DNA from: Patescibacteria group bacterium
GTDB lineage: Bacteria; Patescibacteriota; Minisyncoccia; Phycocordibacterales; SBAW01
Direction of reading: 5' to 3'
NCBI GenBank assembly: GCA_028866155.1
Contig: JAGWIT010000001.1
Coordinates: 1 to 64,000, forward strand
DNA length: 64,000 nt
In this document: in pieces, positions 51,632-61,143 of the stretch
How the letters are laid out: each line of letters opens with the position of its first letter
Position numbering within the stretch: position 1 is the stretch's first letter
Translations under genes and position numbers: made by a program
The notes under the pieces: generated by a model
The model's database searches: none
What the model saw: only the letters and a program-made list of their open reading frames with translations
What the model was told of the DNA's origin: nothing

Positions 51632-51700
51632 GAACATATGCGACCACCTACAAAATAGATGAGCGAATATGAACCAATAAAGAATTAAAAAGAAATTCCT

Positions 51701-51726
51701 GCGAGGCGCCGAGCTTTGGCGCCTCG
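51701..51726 (-). terminator. Terminator of the 184-aa secreted-protein gene
   Basis: Perfect 10-bp stem GCGAGGCGCC/GGCGCCTCGC with a 7-nt loop; T-rich TTTCTTTTTAA follows on the minus strand after 6 nt. Confidence 0.65.
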
Positions 51727-51734
51727 CGAGAAAG

Positions 51735-52289
51735 TTAGTGACCTTTGATGGGAAGATCGCCCCAACGTGCCCCGAAGCTCACGCCTGTCTTAACGATAAC
51801 CGTTTGGTTGAGTGCTCCCTCGGTGAACTGCTCTTGCTCGGTCGGCCAACGTTGTGCCTCCGGCCACTCAAGCGCTTTGAGAGCTAGTTGTGGATCGGGC
51901 CAGGCAGTATGTTTGGGCGCTTCTTTCTTTGTCTCCTCTTTTGGGGGCATTGGCAAAGCCGCCGTCTGTTTTACCGCTTGAGGAGGCTGAGTCTTTTGCA
52001 TTTGCTGCGACTTTTCTGCAGCCTCGTTGACCGCCACACAGTGCTCGGCCACGCCCGAAATCACATGGTCGAGCGTTCCCCAAGAACTCGCAAGGAATGC
52101 GTAGATGAGAGAGTCGGGATACTGTTTGTCTGGCTGGCAGCGGTGTATGGCTGCATACCGTTTGCCATACGCAAACGACCAGTCATGTTTTTGCTGGATG
52201 GTCAACGTCTCCCAGGTCTGTTGATCCATCGCCGACGCAGTTGCCGCCGCCGCAAAAAACAGTAGTACAACAAGCATGAGATTTTTCAT
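51735..52289 (-). CDS. Secreted 184-aa protein of unknown function
   Basis: The ATG at 52289 follows AGGAGG by 8 nt. A signal peptide (MKNLMLVVLLFFAAAATASA) precedes a mature part with WSFAYGKRYAAIHRCQ, YAFLASSWGTLDHV and one further Cys (EHCVAVNEAA). A Gln/Pro/Lys-rich linker and a Trp-rich C-terminal segment (PDPQLALKALEWPEAQRWP) follow. The two Cys may form a disulfide. No family is recognised. It lies in the accessory envelope cluster. Confidence 0.7.
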   Translation of the reverse strand: MKNLMLVVLLFFAAAATASAMDQQTWETLTIQQKHDWSFAYGKRYAAIHRCQPDKQYPDSLIYAFLASSWGTLDHVISGVAEHCVAVNEAAEKSQQMQKTQPPQAVKQTAALPMPPKEETKKEAPKHTAWPDPQLALKALEWPEAQRWPTEQEQFTEGALNQTVIVKTGVSFGARWGDLPIKGH

Positions 52290-52378
52290 CTCGTACTCCT
52301 CCTTTCTGCTTCCTGTGTTGTGAAGAACTACCTCTTTTTGCAGAGGCATAGCCGCGCGCCCCTCGAAGTAAATAGGAT

Positions 52379-53020
52379 TTACCTCGGGACGAGCGAGTAT
52401 GCCCCTACAAAGTCGGCTGAGACGACGAACCGGTTGGTCTTGTCGGCGAACGAGTCGCACGTCGAGAGCACGAGGTGTCTGCCATCCGTCGGAAGTTCTA
52501 CCACATCCTCGGTGGCATCGGCAACCCTCACGCCAACGACGCTGTAGCGATACTCGGTGGTGTCCGAGTAAACGCTCACGATGTCGCCGGTCTTGAGATT
52601 CTGGATGCCGTCGAAGGTTTTGTAGTACTGGTGATAGACAATAGGCAGGTAGGACGAATGGCCGAAGAGATACACCGTGCCGTCAACGCCAAGAAGCGAT
52701 GAAGTCGGGTAGCGCACCGCTCCCTGCGTGAGCGCATCGTCCAAAATGCCGGCATCGGTCGACACCGGATTTTGTACCGCGACATCCAGACCGATCGACT
52801 TGGCAACCACGCGGACAGGGTTCTCGGGTTGGTCGGCTGCGGCAGGCGTGTTGGTGGTTTGCGGCGCGTTCGCCGAGTCCGTAGAGTTAAGCGGGTTTGG
52901 AGTTGCACCCACCGCCGCCAGAAACGCGGATGTGCCGACGAACATGAGTAAAAACACCGCCGCAAAGGCAAACGGGTGTTCAGAAATGTGGAAGATGGCT
53001 CCTTGGCCGGGGCGCTCCAT
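52379..53020 (-). CDS. Sortase (class D/E-like)
   Basis: 213-aa cysteine transpeptidase anchored by an N-terminal TM (about 17-37) after a short cytoplasmic tail. Catalytic triad by motif: H121 (LFGHSS), C188 (LSTCDSF) and R197 (TNRFVVSA). Sortases attach sorting-signal proteins to the wall or polymerise pilins. I found no clear LPxTG-type substrate in this window, so it may use a non-canonical signal or a distant substrate. Promoter TTGACA (53059-53054), 17 nt, TAGGCT (53036-53031), start predicted only a few nt before the ATG. It is divergent from the CARDB-like surface protein gene. Confidence 0.88.
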   Translation of the reverse strand: MERPGQGAIFHISEHPFAFAAVFLLMFVGTSAFLAAVGATPNPLNSTDSANAPQTTNTPAAADQPENPVRVVAKSIGLDVAVQNPVSTDAGILDDALTQGAVRYPTSSLLGVDGTVYLFGHSSYLPIVYHQYYKTFDGIQNLKTGDIVSVYSDTTEYRYSVVGVRVADATEDVVELPTDGRHLVLSTCDSFADKTNRFVVSADFVGAYSLVPR

Positions 53021-53089
53021 AGCGGTGAATAGCCTACACTATTTAACCATATTTGTCAATGCCCTCTACTAGGCAATAATTGCGAGAAC

Positions 53090-53118
53090 TTGACAAGCAA
53101 ACGGCGCTATGGTAGCTT
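53090..53118 (+). promoter_or_regulatory. Promoter TTGACA-17-TAGCTT
   Basis: TTGACA (53090-53095), 17 nt, TAGCTT (53113-53118), with the ATG at 53127 only 8 nt after the -10. A second TTGACA promoter on the other strand drives the sortase. Confidence 0.6.
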
Positions 53119-53126
53119 TGCGCCGT

Positions 53127-54194
53127 ATGGAAACACAAGAGAAGCCCTCCGTGTGGGACATATTTCTCCGGACTATTGCGGTCTTGGGGCTCATCGCCGT
53201 CTTATTGCTCGGCGCATGGGGCATTATCCAACTTGCAGTCTCGCTCCCCTCTGTTTTCGGCGGCATCGGCAACAGCGTTTCGTCGCTCTTCAGCGGCGGC
53301 GCTCACAAAGAGACGCTCGCGGTCTCGGCGCCTTCGAGCGCCGCCTCAAGCCAGCAGATTACCGTGTCATGGACGCACCAAAACGGCAACGGTGATTATG
53401 CATACTCTCTCTCTTACGCCTGCCAAAACGGACTCTCGCTTAAGGCGCCCCTCCCCACCGGCAGCTACCAAACTATCGCCTGCAACACGCCGTTTAATTT
53501 CGTGAATGCAAGCGCACACATGATTGTCATCCCGGTGGCGAGCGTCTCGCAACCTGTCCCGCTCACGCTCACCGTTACGGCAACACAGCTCTCGACCGGA
53601 GCAATCACTACGACCGGTTCGGCGACGACCAACATCACCGGCACCGCGACGCAGCCGAAGACCAGCGCCTACACCTCGCCCGCTCCGACCATGTCATACC
53701 AGCCGGCTCCGGTGCGCGCGACGCTCTACGGCTACCCCGACCTCGCGGTCCGCTATGTCGGCGTCGTGCCGCAAGGCGGTCTCACCGCGCTTCAGTTTAG
53801 CGTCGAGAACAACGGCACCAACGTGACGCCCGCGGGCTGGACATTTAACGCACAGCTGCCGGTTAACGGCGGATACACGTTCGTGAGCCAGCCGCAGCAG
53901 GCGCTCTATCCGGGCGACAAGATCCTCTACACATTGAGCTTCCAAACGCCGAGCCAATATCAAACCGGCTATCCGTACGGGTACACCTCAAACGGATATG
54001 GCTATACGGGACAAGGCAGCTATGCCTGCAGCGGCTATATCCCCTGCATACCGCCGACGCAGTACGGATATCCGTATCAAAATTATGGATACGGCTACAC
54101 CGGCAGCGTAACGATAATGGTTGACCCGTACAACTACATCCCAGAGCTCAACAAAATAAACAACCGACTCACGGTCCCCCTCTCGGTGTACTAA
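53127..54194 (+). CDS. Membrane-anchored CARDB-like surface protein
   Basis: 355 aa from the ATG at 53127; the alternative at 53109 would place the -10 box inside the gene. One TM (about 14-40), then a beta-rich region with two Cys pairs, a Thr/Ser/Pro linker, and a CARDB-like adhesion module (PDLAVRYVGVVPQGGL ... FSVENNGTNV ... YPGDKILYTLSF ... NKINNRLTVPLSVY). A Tyr/Gly-rich loop with two Cys is inserted in it. It is divergent from the sortase and probably exposed on the surface, but has no LPxTG motif. Confidence 0.75.
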   Translation: METQEKPSVWDIFLRTIAVLGLIAVLLLGAWGIIQLAVSLPSVFGGIGNSVSSLFSGGAHKETLAVSAPSSAASSQQITVSWTHQNGNGDYAYSLSYACQNGLSLKAPLPTGSYQTIACNTPFNFVNASAHMIVIPVASVSQPVPLTLTVTATQLSTGAITTTGSATTNITGTATQPKTSAYTSPAPTMSYQPAPVRATLYGYPDLAVRYVGVVPQGGLTALQFSVENNGTNVTPAGWTFNAQLPVNGGYTFVSQPQQALYPGDKILYTLSFQTPSQYQTGYPYGYTSNGYGYTGQGSYACSGYIPCIPPTQYGYPYQNYGYGYTGSVTIMVDPYNYIPELNKINNRLTVPLSVY

Positions 54195-54222
54195 TCGAAA
54201 CTTATATCCTCTGCTTATATTT

Positions 54223-54248
54223 AAACTTGGACTTAGATGTCCAAGTTT
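54223..54248. repeat. Hairpin over the gyrB stop codon
   Basis: Perfect 10-bp stem AAACTTGGAC/GTCCAAGTTT with the gyrB TAA in the loop. No T-run follows on the minus strand, so terminator function is uncertain. Confidence 0.5.
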
Positions 54249-56341
54249 GCGAGCTTGGCGTTGCCTTGGATAAAGCTTTTGCGCGAGGAGACGTCCTCGC
54301 CCATGAGTATGTCAAAGACGCGATCGGCGTCGGCGGCATCGTCGATGTTGACCTGCTTTAAGACGCGGCGCGCCGGGTCCATGGTTGTCTCCCACAGCTC
54401 CTCGGGGTTCATTTCGCCCAAGCCTTTGTAGCGCTGGATGGAGATTTTAGGTGATTTTTTAGCAGTCGTTTCTTCTTCTGTTTCCTCATCGCCCTCACCC
54501 TCCACAGTTTCAGCGCCGGAGGGGCCTTCTATCGGCTCGACTTCCTGCACTTTGTCGGCGTCTTTGCCCAAGAGCACGTTTTTCTCCGCGTCCGAGTAGA
54601 CATAATGTATTTCTTTGCCGCGCTTAATTTTGTAGAGCGGCGGTTGGGCGATATAGACAAAGCCACCTTCGATGACCGGCTTGAAGTGGCGGAAGAAGAG
54701 CGTGAGCAGGAGCGTGCGGATGTGCGCGCCGTCGACGTCGGCGTCGGTCGCGATGATTATTTTGTGATAGCGGAGCTTTGAAATATCAAAAATGTCGCCG
54801 ATGGCTGTGCCAAGCGCGAGTATCAGATGCTTGATTTCTTGCGAAGCGAGCATTTTGTCGAGGCGCGCACGCTCGACATTGAGGATTTTGCCGCGAAGCG
54901 GGAGGATAGCCTGCGTCCTGCGGTCGCGGCCCTGCTTGCTTGAGCCGCCGGCCGAGTCTCCCTCGACTATGAACAGCTCCGACTCGCTCGCCTCTTTGCT
55001 CTGGCAGTCGGCAAGCTTGCCTGGCAGGCCAAAGCCCTCCAAAGCACCCTTGCGTAGGACCGAATCTTTGGCGGCTTTGGCGGCTTTGCGCGCTTTGAGC
55101 GCGAGGATGGATTTGGAGATGATGGCGCGCGCGTCTTCGGGATTTTCCTCCAAAAACATATTGAACGCTTCGCTAAAGACTGTCGCGACCGCGCTCTGCG
55201 CCTCGACCGAGCCCAGCTTGCTTTTGGTCTGGCCCTCGAACTGTATTTCGCGCAGTTTTACCGAGACGACGGCGGTCAAACCCTCGAGCACGTCGTCGCC
55301 GGTGAAGTTCTCCTCGGATTCTTTGAGCACATTTGCTTTGCGCGCGTAAGCATTGAGCGTGCGCGTGAGCGAGGTGCGGAAGCCCGTGATATGCGTGCCG
55401 CCTTCGCTGTTGTAGATGTTGTTGGCAAAGGGGAACACGCGCGACGAAATGTCATCGACATATTGGAGCGCTATTTCGACATCCACGCCGTCCTGCTCCT
55501 TCTCTATATAAAAGATATTTTTGTGGATCGGCTTTTGGTAGCGGTTATAAAACGAGATGAGCGAGCGCAGGCCGCCTTCGAAGTAAAAGGTCTGCGAAGG
55601 CGAGTTGCTCAGATAGCCGCGGATATAAAGCTCTTTGCCAACCTCGGTGAATTTTATGCCCGACTCGCGCGCGTCGATGATGGTGATGCGCAAGCCTTTG
55701 ACCAAATAGGCCTGCTCGCGCAGATGTGCCACGACCTTGTCGAAGTCGTACTCTATTTTGTTGAAGATACCCGGATCGGCCGAGTAGGTGATGACGGTGC
55801 CGTGGAGCTTCGAGCTCCCCACTTTTTTGACCGCTGATTTCTTTTTGCCGAGCGCATATTCCTGCACATAGGCGCCGCCGTCGCGATGCACCTCGGCGCG
55901 CAGCCAGCTTGAGAGCGCGTTGACGACCGAAACGCCCACACCGTGGAGGCCTCCCGATACTTTGTAGCCCTCGCCGCCGAACTTGCCGCCGGCGTGGAGC
56001 GTCGTCATCACCGTCTCGAGCGCCGAGACTTTGGTCTGCTTGTGGATGTCTACCGGGATGCCGCGGCCGTTGTCGGCAACGCGGATAAGTGCTCCTTGCC
56101 CTGAGGGATTCGAAGGGTCTGGCAGGAGCACGACTTCGATGTCGTTGGCAAAGCCGCCCATCGCCTCGTCGCGCGAATTGTCGAAGACCTCCCAGATGAG
56201 GTGGTGGAGGCCGTCAGGGCCGGTCGTGCCGATGTACATGCCGGGCCGGCGGCGCACGGCCTCGAGTCCTTCAAGGACGGTGATGGCCGATGCGTCATAA
56301 CTGCCTTTTTTTTCTTTATTTTTTAGATCTTTTTCTGCCAC
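54233..56341 (-). CDS. gyrB: DNA gyrase subunit B
   Basis: ATPase subunit of the supercoiling topoisomerase, 702 aa. GHKL ATPase motifs (EVFDNSRDEAMGG, VADNGRGIPVD, LHAGGKFGGEGYKVSGGLHGVG), the transducer domain, and Toprim (VEGDSAGGSSKQGRDRRTQAILPLRGKILN abbreviated by EGDSAGG and PLRGKILN). A short acidic insert (GAETVEGEGDEETEEETT) lies in the C-terminal part before ISIQRYKGLGEMNPEELWETTM. gyrA is not in the window. ParE is the alternative but the motifs favour GyrB. A weak -10 TAGAAT lies about 40 nt upstream. Confidence 0.94.
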   Translation of the reverse strand: MAEKDLKNKEKKGSYDASAITVLEGLEAVRRRPGMYIGTTGPDGLHHLIWEVFDNSRDEAMGGFANDIEVVLLPDPSNPSGQGALIRVADNGRGIPVDIHKQTKVSALETVMTTLHAGGKFGGEGYKVSGGLHGVGVSVVNALSSWLRAEVHRDGGAYVQEYALGKKKSAVKKVGSSKLHGTVITYSADPGIFNKIEYDFDKVVAHLREQAYLVKGLRITIIDARESGIKFTEVGKELYIRGYLSNSPSQTFYFEGGLRSLISFYNRYQKPIHKNIFYIEKEQDGVDVEIALQYVDDISSRVFPFANNIYNSEGGTHITGFRTSLTRTLNAYARKANVLKESEENFTGDDVLEGLTAVVSVKLREIQFEGQTKSKLGSVEAQSAVATVFSEAFNMFLEENPEDARAIISKSILALKARKAAKAAKDSVLRKGALEGFGLPGKLADCQSKEASESELFIVEGDSAGGSSKQGRDRRTQAILPLRGKILNVERARLDKMLASQEIKHLILALGTAIGDIFDISKLRYHKIIIATDADVDGAHIRTLLLTLFFRHFKPVIEGGFVYIAQPPLYKIKRGKEIHYVYSDAEKNVLLGKDADKVQEVEPIEGPSGAETVEGEGDEETEEETTAKKSPKISIQRYKGLGEMNPEELWETTMDPARRVLKQVNIDDAADADRVFDILMGEDVSSRKSFIQGNAKLANLDI

Positions 56342-56470
56342 AAAAGTAAAAATCCTCAGGGCAGGATTTGCCTTTTATTCTATCAGAAATAGAAAGGTTT
56401 GGGAAGCTCGCGAGTGGATAAAAAGTATTGCAAAATAAGGATAAAATAGTGCTTTGCGGCCGGGTGCTTT

Positions 56471-58309
56471 TTACCTGATTTCGAAGCCCTTTTCTTTGAG
56501 CGCGGCGGAGATTTTGTCCATAATCGCGTTCACTTCAATTTCGGTGAGCGTGCGGTCGAAGGATTGAAAGATGAGGCGGTATGCAACCGACATCCTCCCC
56601 TCTTTTTCAAATTTATCAAAATATGTTCCTCCAGATATAAATATTCGAAGCCCAAGTGACTGCGGCCCAGTAAGCACATCAGTAATTATTGAACCAACAC
56701 CGTGTTCGTCATAACCTTCTGGCTTCCATAAAGCAATATCACGTACGATATACGGATATTTTGAGAACGGTTGGTAACGCGTTGCTTGGGAGAGCGGGAG
56801 CTCGTCGTAGTATGACCGCTGGTCAAGCGGCTTTTGATAGGAGCTCAGCGGGATTTCTTTTGCCTCTTCTTTTTCGCCGACGGTGCCGACCATTATCTCT
56901 TCTTTGCCGCCCTGCCATACGGCACCTATCTCGAACAGTTTTATTTCCGGCAGATTCAGCAGATATTTATTGGGGATGTTTTTTTGGAGCGCTTCTTTGA
57001 GATTCTCGACGAGCGTTGAGCGCAGGTAGGGCTTGGTGCCGTCGACCTTGTTGAGCACGATGCGCTCGCCTTTGTCAGCAAAAACCGACGTATACACCTC
57101 GCTGTACCCTTGCGTCATCAAATCCTCACGGACCTTTTCGCTCCAATAAAAAGCCGGGTTGAGCTCGGGCTCCATGTCGGCAGGCGGCAATTCTTTGGCG
57201 GGAATTTTGTCATATCCGATGATGCGCGCCGCTTCTTCTATAAGATCCTCTTCTATCAAAAGATCGAGCCGCTGGAACGGGATCTCAACGGTGACCGTGT
57301 CGTCCTGCTTTTGATACTTAAAACCCAGCCGCTCGAACGCGCGGATGATATCGCTCTGTGCGATTGAGCTGCCGAGCAGGCGCCGCGCATGCGCGATTGA
57401 GAGCGCCACGGCGGAGGGCTTTTGCGGGATATTATACTTATCGACAAAACCTATCAGCTCCCCGTCGGCGAGTTTTTGTATCAGCTCGGCCACAGCCTGC
57501 ATGCCAAAGCCCGCCAACTCGGGCGAGAGACCTTGCTCGAAGCGAGCGCTCGCGTCGGTGCGCAGCTTCAGCGCCTGTGCGGAACGGCGCACCGCAGAGC
57601 CGTCAAAATTGGCCGACTCAATGATGATGTCTTTGGTGGTCTCATCAATTGCGGCCGGCATACCTCCCTTGACTCCCGCTATGCCGACCGGCGCGCCCCC
57701 GGCGGTAATAACAGGCATGGAGTCTTTGAGCACGTAGCTTTTCTTGTCGAGCGCCACCACCACCACCTCGCCGTCTTTGGCCGCGCGCACGCCGATATCG
57801 AGGCTGCCGAGCTTGCCCGCGTCGAACGCATGCAGCGGCTGGCCCAGGTTGAACATCACAAAGTTGGTCGCATCAACAATGTTATTAATTGAACGCTGAC
57901 CCACTGCCGTCAGTCTGTCCTGCAGCCACTGCGGCGAAGGCTCGACTTTTACATTTTTAATGTAGCCGGCAATGTAACGCGGGCACAATTCTGCAGTCTC
58001 TATCGAAACAGACACCACATCGGTTTTTGGCAGCAGCGCGGGCTTTTGGGCAAGCGGGTCATGCGCGAGCGGGATATTGAGTATCGCCGAAAGCTCTCCC
58101 GCGACCCCGCGGTGCGAGAGCGCATCGTGCCCGCGGTTGGGGGTTATTTTGACATCAAGCACTTGATCTTCTATGTTAGACCCACGAGGTCGAACAGTTT
58201 CGATACCCTCAATTTCGAATGCATGGAACGTGAGCGCTTCGGCAAGAGCCTCAGCATTTGGCAACGCTGTGTCGAAAAATTTAGTGAGCCAGAGGCGCGA
58301 GACTTTCAT
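56471..58309 (-). CDS. pheT: Phenylalanyl-tRNA synthetase beta, without the N-terminal tRNA-binding domain
   Basis: 612 aa against about 800. The usual EMAP-like tRNA-binding domain between residues 40 and 150 is missing: VSRLWLTKFF and FEIEGIETV lead directly to VLDVKITPNRGHDALSHRGVAGELSAI. The B3/B4 editing region, B5, the core and the C-terminal anticodon-binding (FDX-ACB) domain (YPYIVRDIALW ... FQSFDRTLTEIEV) are present. A stretch near 56620-56760 is much more AT-rich than its surroundings. It follows pheS by 1 bp. Confidence 0.94.
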   Translation of the reverse strand: MKVSRLWLTKFFDTALPNAEALAEALTFHAFEIEGIETVRPRGSNIEDQVLDVKITPNRGHDALSHRGVAGELSAILNIPLAHDPLAQKPALLPKTDVVSVSIETAELCPRYIAGYIKNVKVEPSPQWLQDRLTAVGQRSINNIVDATNFVMFNLGQPLHAFDAGKLGSLDIGVRAAKDGEVVVVALDKKSYVLKDSMPVITAGGAPVGIAGVKGGMPAAIDETTKDIIIESANFDGSAVRRSAQALKLRTDASARFEQGLSPELAGFGMQAVAELIQKLADGELIGFVDKYNIPQKPSAVALSIAHARRLLGSSIAQSDIIRAFERLGFKYQKQDDTVTVEIPFQRLDLLIEEDLIEEAARIIGYDKIPAKELPPADMEPELNPAFYWSEKVREDLMTQGYSEVYTSVFADKGERIVLNKVDGTKPYLRSTLVENLKEALQKNIPNKYLLNLPEIKLFEIGAVWQGGKEEIMVGTVGEKEEAKEIPLSSYQKPLDQRSYYDELPLSQATRYQPFSKYPYIVRDIALWKPEGYDEHGVGSIITDVLTGPQSLGLRIFISGGTYFDKFEKEGRMSVAYRLIFQSFDRTLTEIEVNAIMDKISAALKEKGFEIR

Positions 58310-58310
58310 A

Positions 58311-59078
58311 TTAAAATTGGTCGATGAAGCGCAGGTCGGCCGAGTGCATCAGGCGCACGTCGTCTATGCCCCAGCGCAAGAGCGCCAAGCGGTCGAGTCC
58401 CATGCCGAAGGCAAACCCGCGGTAGAGGCTCGGGTCGAGTCCGGAGTTCTCTAACACGTTCGGATGCACCATGCCGGCGCCCATCATCTCTATCCATTTG
58501 TCGCGCAGCTTCTCCGGCACCTGCTCGCCCACCAAACGCATATCTACCTCGACGCTCGGCTCGGTGAACGGAAAGAAGCTGGGGCGAAAGCGTATCTCGA
58601 CCTGCGCAGTTTTGAACAGATCCTTAAAAAAATGTTCGAGCGTACCCTTAAGATGTTCAAGCGTGATATCTTTGCCGACCGCCAAACCCTCAATTTGAAA
58701 AAACTCCGCCTCATGCGTCATGTCAGTCGCCTCGTTGCGGAACACTTTGCCGGGGACGATGACGCGGTAAGGCGGCGCTATCCCCTTTTTTATCTGCAAC
58801 TCCATGTAGCGCACCTGCACCGGCGAGGTGTGCGTGCGCAAAACCATCCCCGGCTCATCCTTGATAAAGAACGTGTCCTGCATGTCGCGTGCAGGGTGGT
58901 CTTTGGGGACATTGAGCGCGTCAAAGTTGTACCACTCGGTCTCAACGAGCGGGCCTTCGGCAAACGTGAAGCCCATTTGAAAGAATATCCGGTTGGCCTC
59001 GCGGATAAGCGAGGATATGGGGTGGATGTGGCCCAGCTTTTCGGCAGAAAGACCATTAGAAGCAGTGCGGCGTTCCAT
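58311..59078 (-). CDS. pheS: Phenylalanyl-tRNA synthetase alpha
   Basis: Catalytic subunit, 255 aa against about 330-350, lacking the N-terminal coiled coil. Class II motifs: HPARDMQDTFF, RTHTSPVQVRYM, RVIVPGKVFRNEATDMTHEAEFFQIEG and GFAFGMGLDRLALLRWG. I chose the ATG at 59078 because minus-strand TATACT (59090-59085) ends 6 nt before it; Met codons at 59081 and 59105 are alternatives. pheT follows immediately. Confidence 0.93.
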   Translation of the reverse strand: MERRTASNGLSAEKLGHIHPISSLIREANRIFFQMGFTFAEGPLVETEWYNFDALNVPKDHPARDMQDTFFIKDEPGMVLRTHTSPVQVRYMELQIKKGIAPPYRVIVPGKVFRNEATDMTHEAEFFQIEGLAVGKDITLEHLKGTLEHFFKDLFKTAQVEIRFRPSFFPFTEPSVEVDMRLVGEQVPEKLRDKWIEMMGAGMVHPNVLENSGLDPSLYRGFAFGMGLDRLALLRWGIDDVRLMHSADLRFIDQF

Positions 59079-59123
59079 CATCGCAGTATAGCCATATTTT
59101 AGCAAAAATGGTATAGTTCACCC

Positions 59124-60359
59124 ATGGACATCTGGGCTCTGGGCATTTATGCGTCCCTCTTTTTGAGCCTTTATTTTGAGGTATTTTTGTTCATTTCTTT
59201 CTTTGAAAGAAGGCCTTACAAGAAGACACTCTTGAAGCCGCACCGCTACCCCACCGTATCAATGCTTGTGCCGTGCTTTAACGAAGAGCGAACTCTCGCG
59301 CAGACGGTCGACTCTTTGCTCGCGCTCGACTATCCGCAAGAAAAACTCGAGGTCGTCATCGTCGATGACGGGTCAACCGACCGGACGCGCGCCATCGGCG
59401 AGGAGCTTGCGCGTAAAAATCCGCGGATAACTTTCATCCACAAAGAGAACGGCGGCAAATACACGGCGCTCAACCTCGGGATAGAGCGCTCGACGGCGGA
59501 GTTGGTCGGATGCCTCGACGCCGACTCGTTCGTAGCACCGGACGCTCTTATCGAGGTGGTGAAGAGCCTTGAGGCCGACCCCGCCATTATGGCTGTCACG
59601 CCCGCGATGAAGGTCTATCGCCCGCGCACGATTTTAGAGGCTATGCAGGCGGTCGAATACACCTTTGGTATTTTTTATAAAAAAATGTTCGATAATCTGG
59701 CCGCGCTCAATGTTTTGCCGGGGCCGTTCTCAATCTACCGCCGCGATGTGTTTAAAAAAATAGGCCTCTTCCGCCATGCGCACAACACCGAGGACATGGA
59801 GATAGCGTTTCGCATGCATGCCAACGGGCTCAAAATAGTCAATGCGCATACGGCGTTCGTCTACACCACGGTGCCCAAAACAGTGCGCGGGCTTATCAAA
59901 CAGCGCACGCGCTGGTCGCAGGGCTTTTTGCAGAACTCGCGCGACTACAAATATATGTACTTCAACCCTCGCTACGGCAACTTCGGGATGCTGGTCCTGC
60001 CGCTCGGGCTCTCGGCGTTCGTGGGCGGGATATACACGGCCGGTTATACGCTCTACCGGAGCGCCAGCTTTGCCTGGATGCGCGTGAGCGACTTGTGGGC
60101 GACCGGCATCCCGCCGCACCTGCCGGTCGCGGCAAACTTTACGTGGTACTACATCAACACTAGCATGATGGTGTTCCTTATCGTGGCGGTGTTTTGCATG
60201 ACGATTGCCTCGATAGCGCTCGGACATCGGATAGCCCAGACCGAGCTTAGGGCCAGGTCGTTCGTATATTATTTTGCGTTGTTCGGATTTATAGCGCCCG
60301 TGTGGCTCGCGCGCGCCGCGGTGGGCGCGATGCTCTCGCGGGACGCCTCGTGGCGCTAG
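59124..60359 (+). CDS. Processive-type membrane glycosyltransferase, GT2
   Basis: 411 aa. A TM at about 5-28, a GT-A domain with VPCFNEERTLAQTVDSL, VIVDDGSTDRT, CLDADS (metal site) and NTEDMEIAFRMH, and the QRTRW motif (KQRTRWSQGF) of processive GT2 enzymes such as cellulose, hyaluronan and poly-GlcNAc synthases. Three or more TMs follow. The product is unknown. TATAGT (59112-59117) ends 6 nt before the ATG. The thioredoxin-like gene starts 13 bp after its stop. Confidence 0.9.
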   Translation: MDIWALGIYASLFLSLYFEVFLFISFFERRPYKKTLLKPHRYPTVSMLVPCFNEERTLAQTVDSLLALDYPQEKLEVVIVDDGSTDRTRAIGEELARKNPRITFIHKENGGKYTALNLGIERSTAELVGCLDADSFVAPDALIEVVKSLEADPAIMAVTPAMKVYRPRTILEAMQAVEYTFGIFYKKMFDNLAALNVLPGPFSIYRRDVFKKIGLFRHAHNTEDMEIAFRMHANGLKIVNAHTAFVYTTVPKTVRGLIKQRTRWSQGFLQNSRDYKYMYFNPRYGNFGMLVLPLGLSAFVGGIYTAGYTLYRSASFAWMRVSDLWATGIPPHLPVAANFTWYYINTSMMVFLIVAVFCMTIASIALGHRIAQTELRARSFVYYFALFGFIAPVWLARAAVGAMLSRDASWR

Positions 60360-60372
60360 CCTATTTTGCTTT

Positions 60373-61059
60373 ATGACTTGGCAGAGATACTTTATTGCGT
60401 TCGTGATTACCGCGGCAATCTTTGGCACCGCTTTTTATATCGCCTCTAGGATAGACTCTGCGCGCATCGCCGACATCCGCTCGACCGAAGAAAATATTTC
60501 TATCGATATTCTCTCGTCTGAAACGCAATTCGAATTGCTCGGCAACCTCGACTGCCAGACGCTCTCCCAAAACTCGGGGCTTTCCGACGAGCTTAACTCT
60601 ATAGCAAGTCAGCTCTCGGTGGCCGAGAGCAACTTAGGGAGCGACAACCCCGAAGTGCTCCAGCTTAAAGAACAATACTCGCTGTTTGAGATAAAAGATT
60701 ATCTCCTGCTCCAAAGCATCTCGCAAAAGTGCGGCATCAAGCCGGTGTATATCCTCTATTTTTATTCAAATGAGGGCAACTGTCCCGACTGCTCGCGCGC
60801 GGGCGACGTGCTCACCTATCTGCGGGAGACCTACCCGGGTCTGCGCGTCTATTCGTTCGACTATAACCTCGACCTCTCGGCCTTAAAGACGCTCGAGTCA
60901 TTGCGCAAAGTGCAGGTCAATGCTCAGAACCAACTGCCTGCGTTCGTTATCAACAACCGAGCGCCGGCCTATGGCTTTAAAGACCTCGCGGGCATGCAAA
61001 CCCTCATTCCCGAACTAAAAACGCTCGCCACCTCGACGGCAACGAGCACGAGACAATAA
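60373..61059 (+). CDS. Membrane-anchored thioredoxin-like CxxC protein
   Basis: 228 aa. An N-terminal TM (8-25) is followed by a helical region (about 30-118) and a thioredoxin-like strand-helix with C137-P-D-C140 (YFYSNEGNCPDCSRAGDVL). Extra Cys at 61 and 120 could form a second pair. LPAFVINNRAPAYGF fits the cis-Pro end of the fold. It is probably a thiol redox protein facing outward; not a standard DsbA or TlpA. Confidence 0.75.
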   Translation: MTWQRYFIAFVITAAIFGTAFYIASRIDSARIADIRSTEENISIDILSSETQFELLGNLDCQTLSQNSGLSDELNSIASQLSVAESNLGSDNPEVLQLKEQYSLFEIKDYLLLQSISQKCGIKPVYILYFYSNEGNCPDCSRAGDVLTYLRETYPGLRVYSFDYNLDLSALKTLESLRKVQVNAQNQLPAFVINNRAPAYGFKDLAGMQTLIPELKTLATSTATSTRQ

Positions 61060-61070
61060 CAAAAAATCGG

Positions 61071-61143
61071 AGCCACCGCGAGGAATCGAACCCCGGACCA
61101 ACGCTTTACAAAAGCGCCGCTCTACCAACTGAGCTACGGTGGC
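61071..61143 (-). tRNA. tRNA-Thr (anticodon UGU)
   Basis: 73 nt, full cloverleaf on the minus strand: acceptor GCCACCG/CGGTGGC, D-arm GCTCAGTTGGTAGAGC, anticodon loop TTTGTAA (anticodon TGT), T-arm CGGGG-TTCGATT-CCTCG, discriminator T. CCA is not encoded. The 5' end lies directly after the stop codon of the 135-aa gene, so the tRNA is probably processed from that transcript. Confidence 0.97.
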
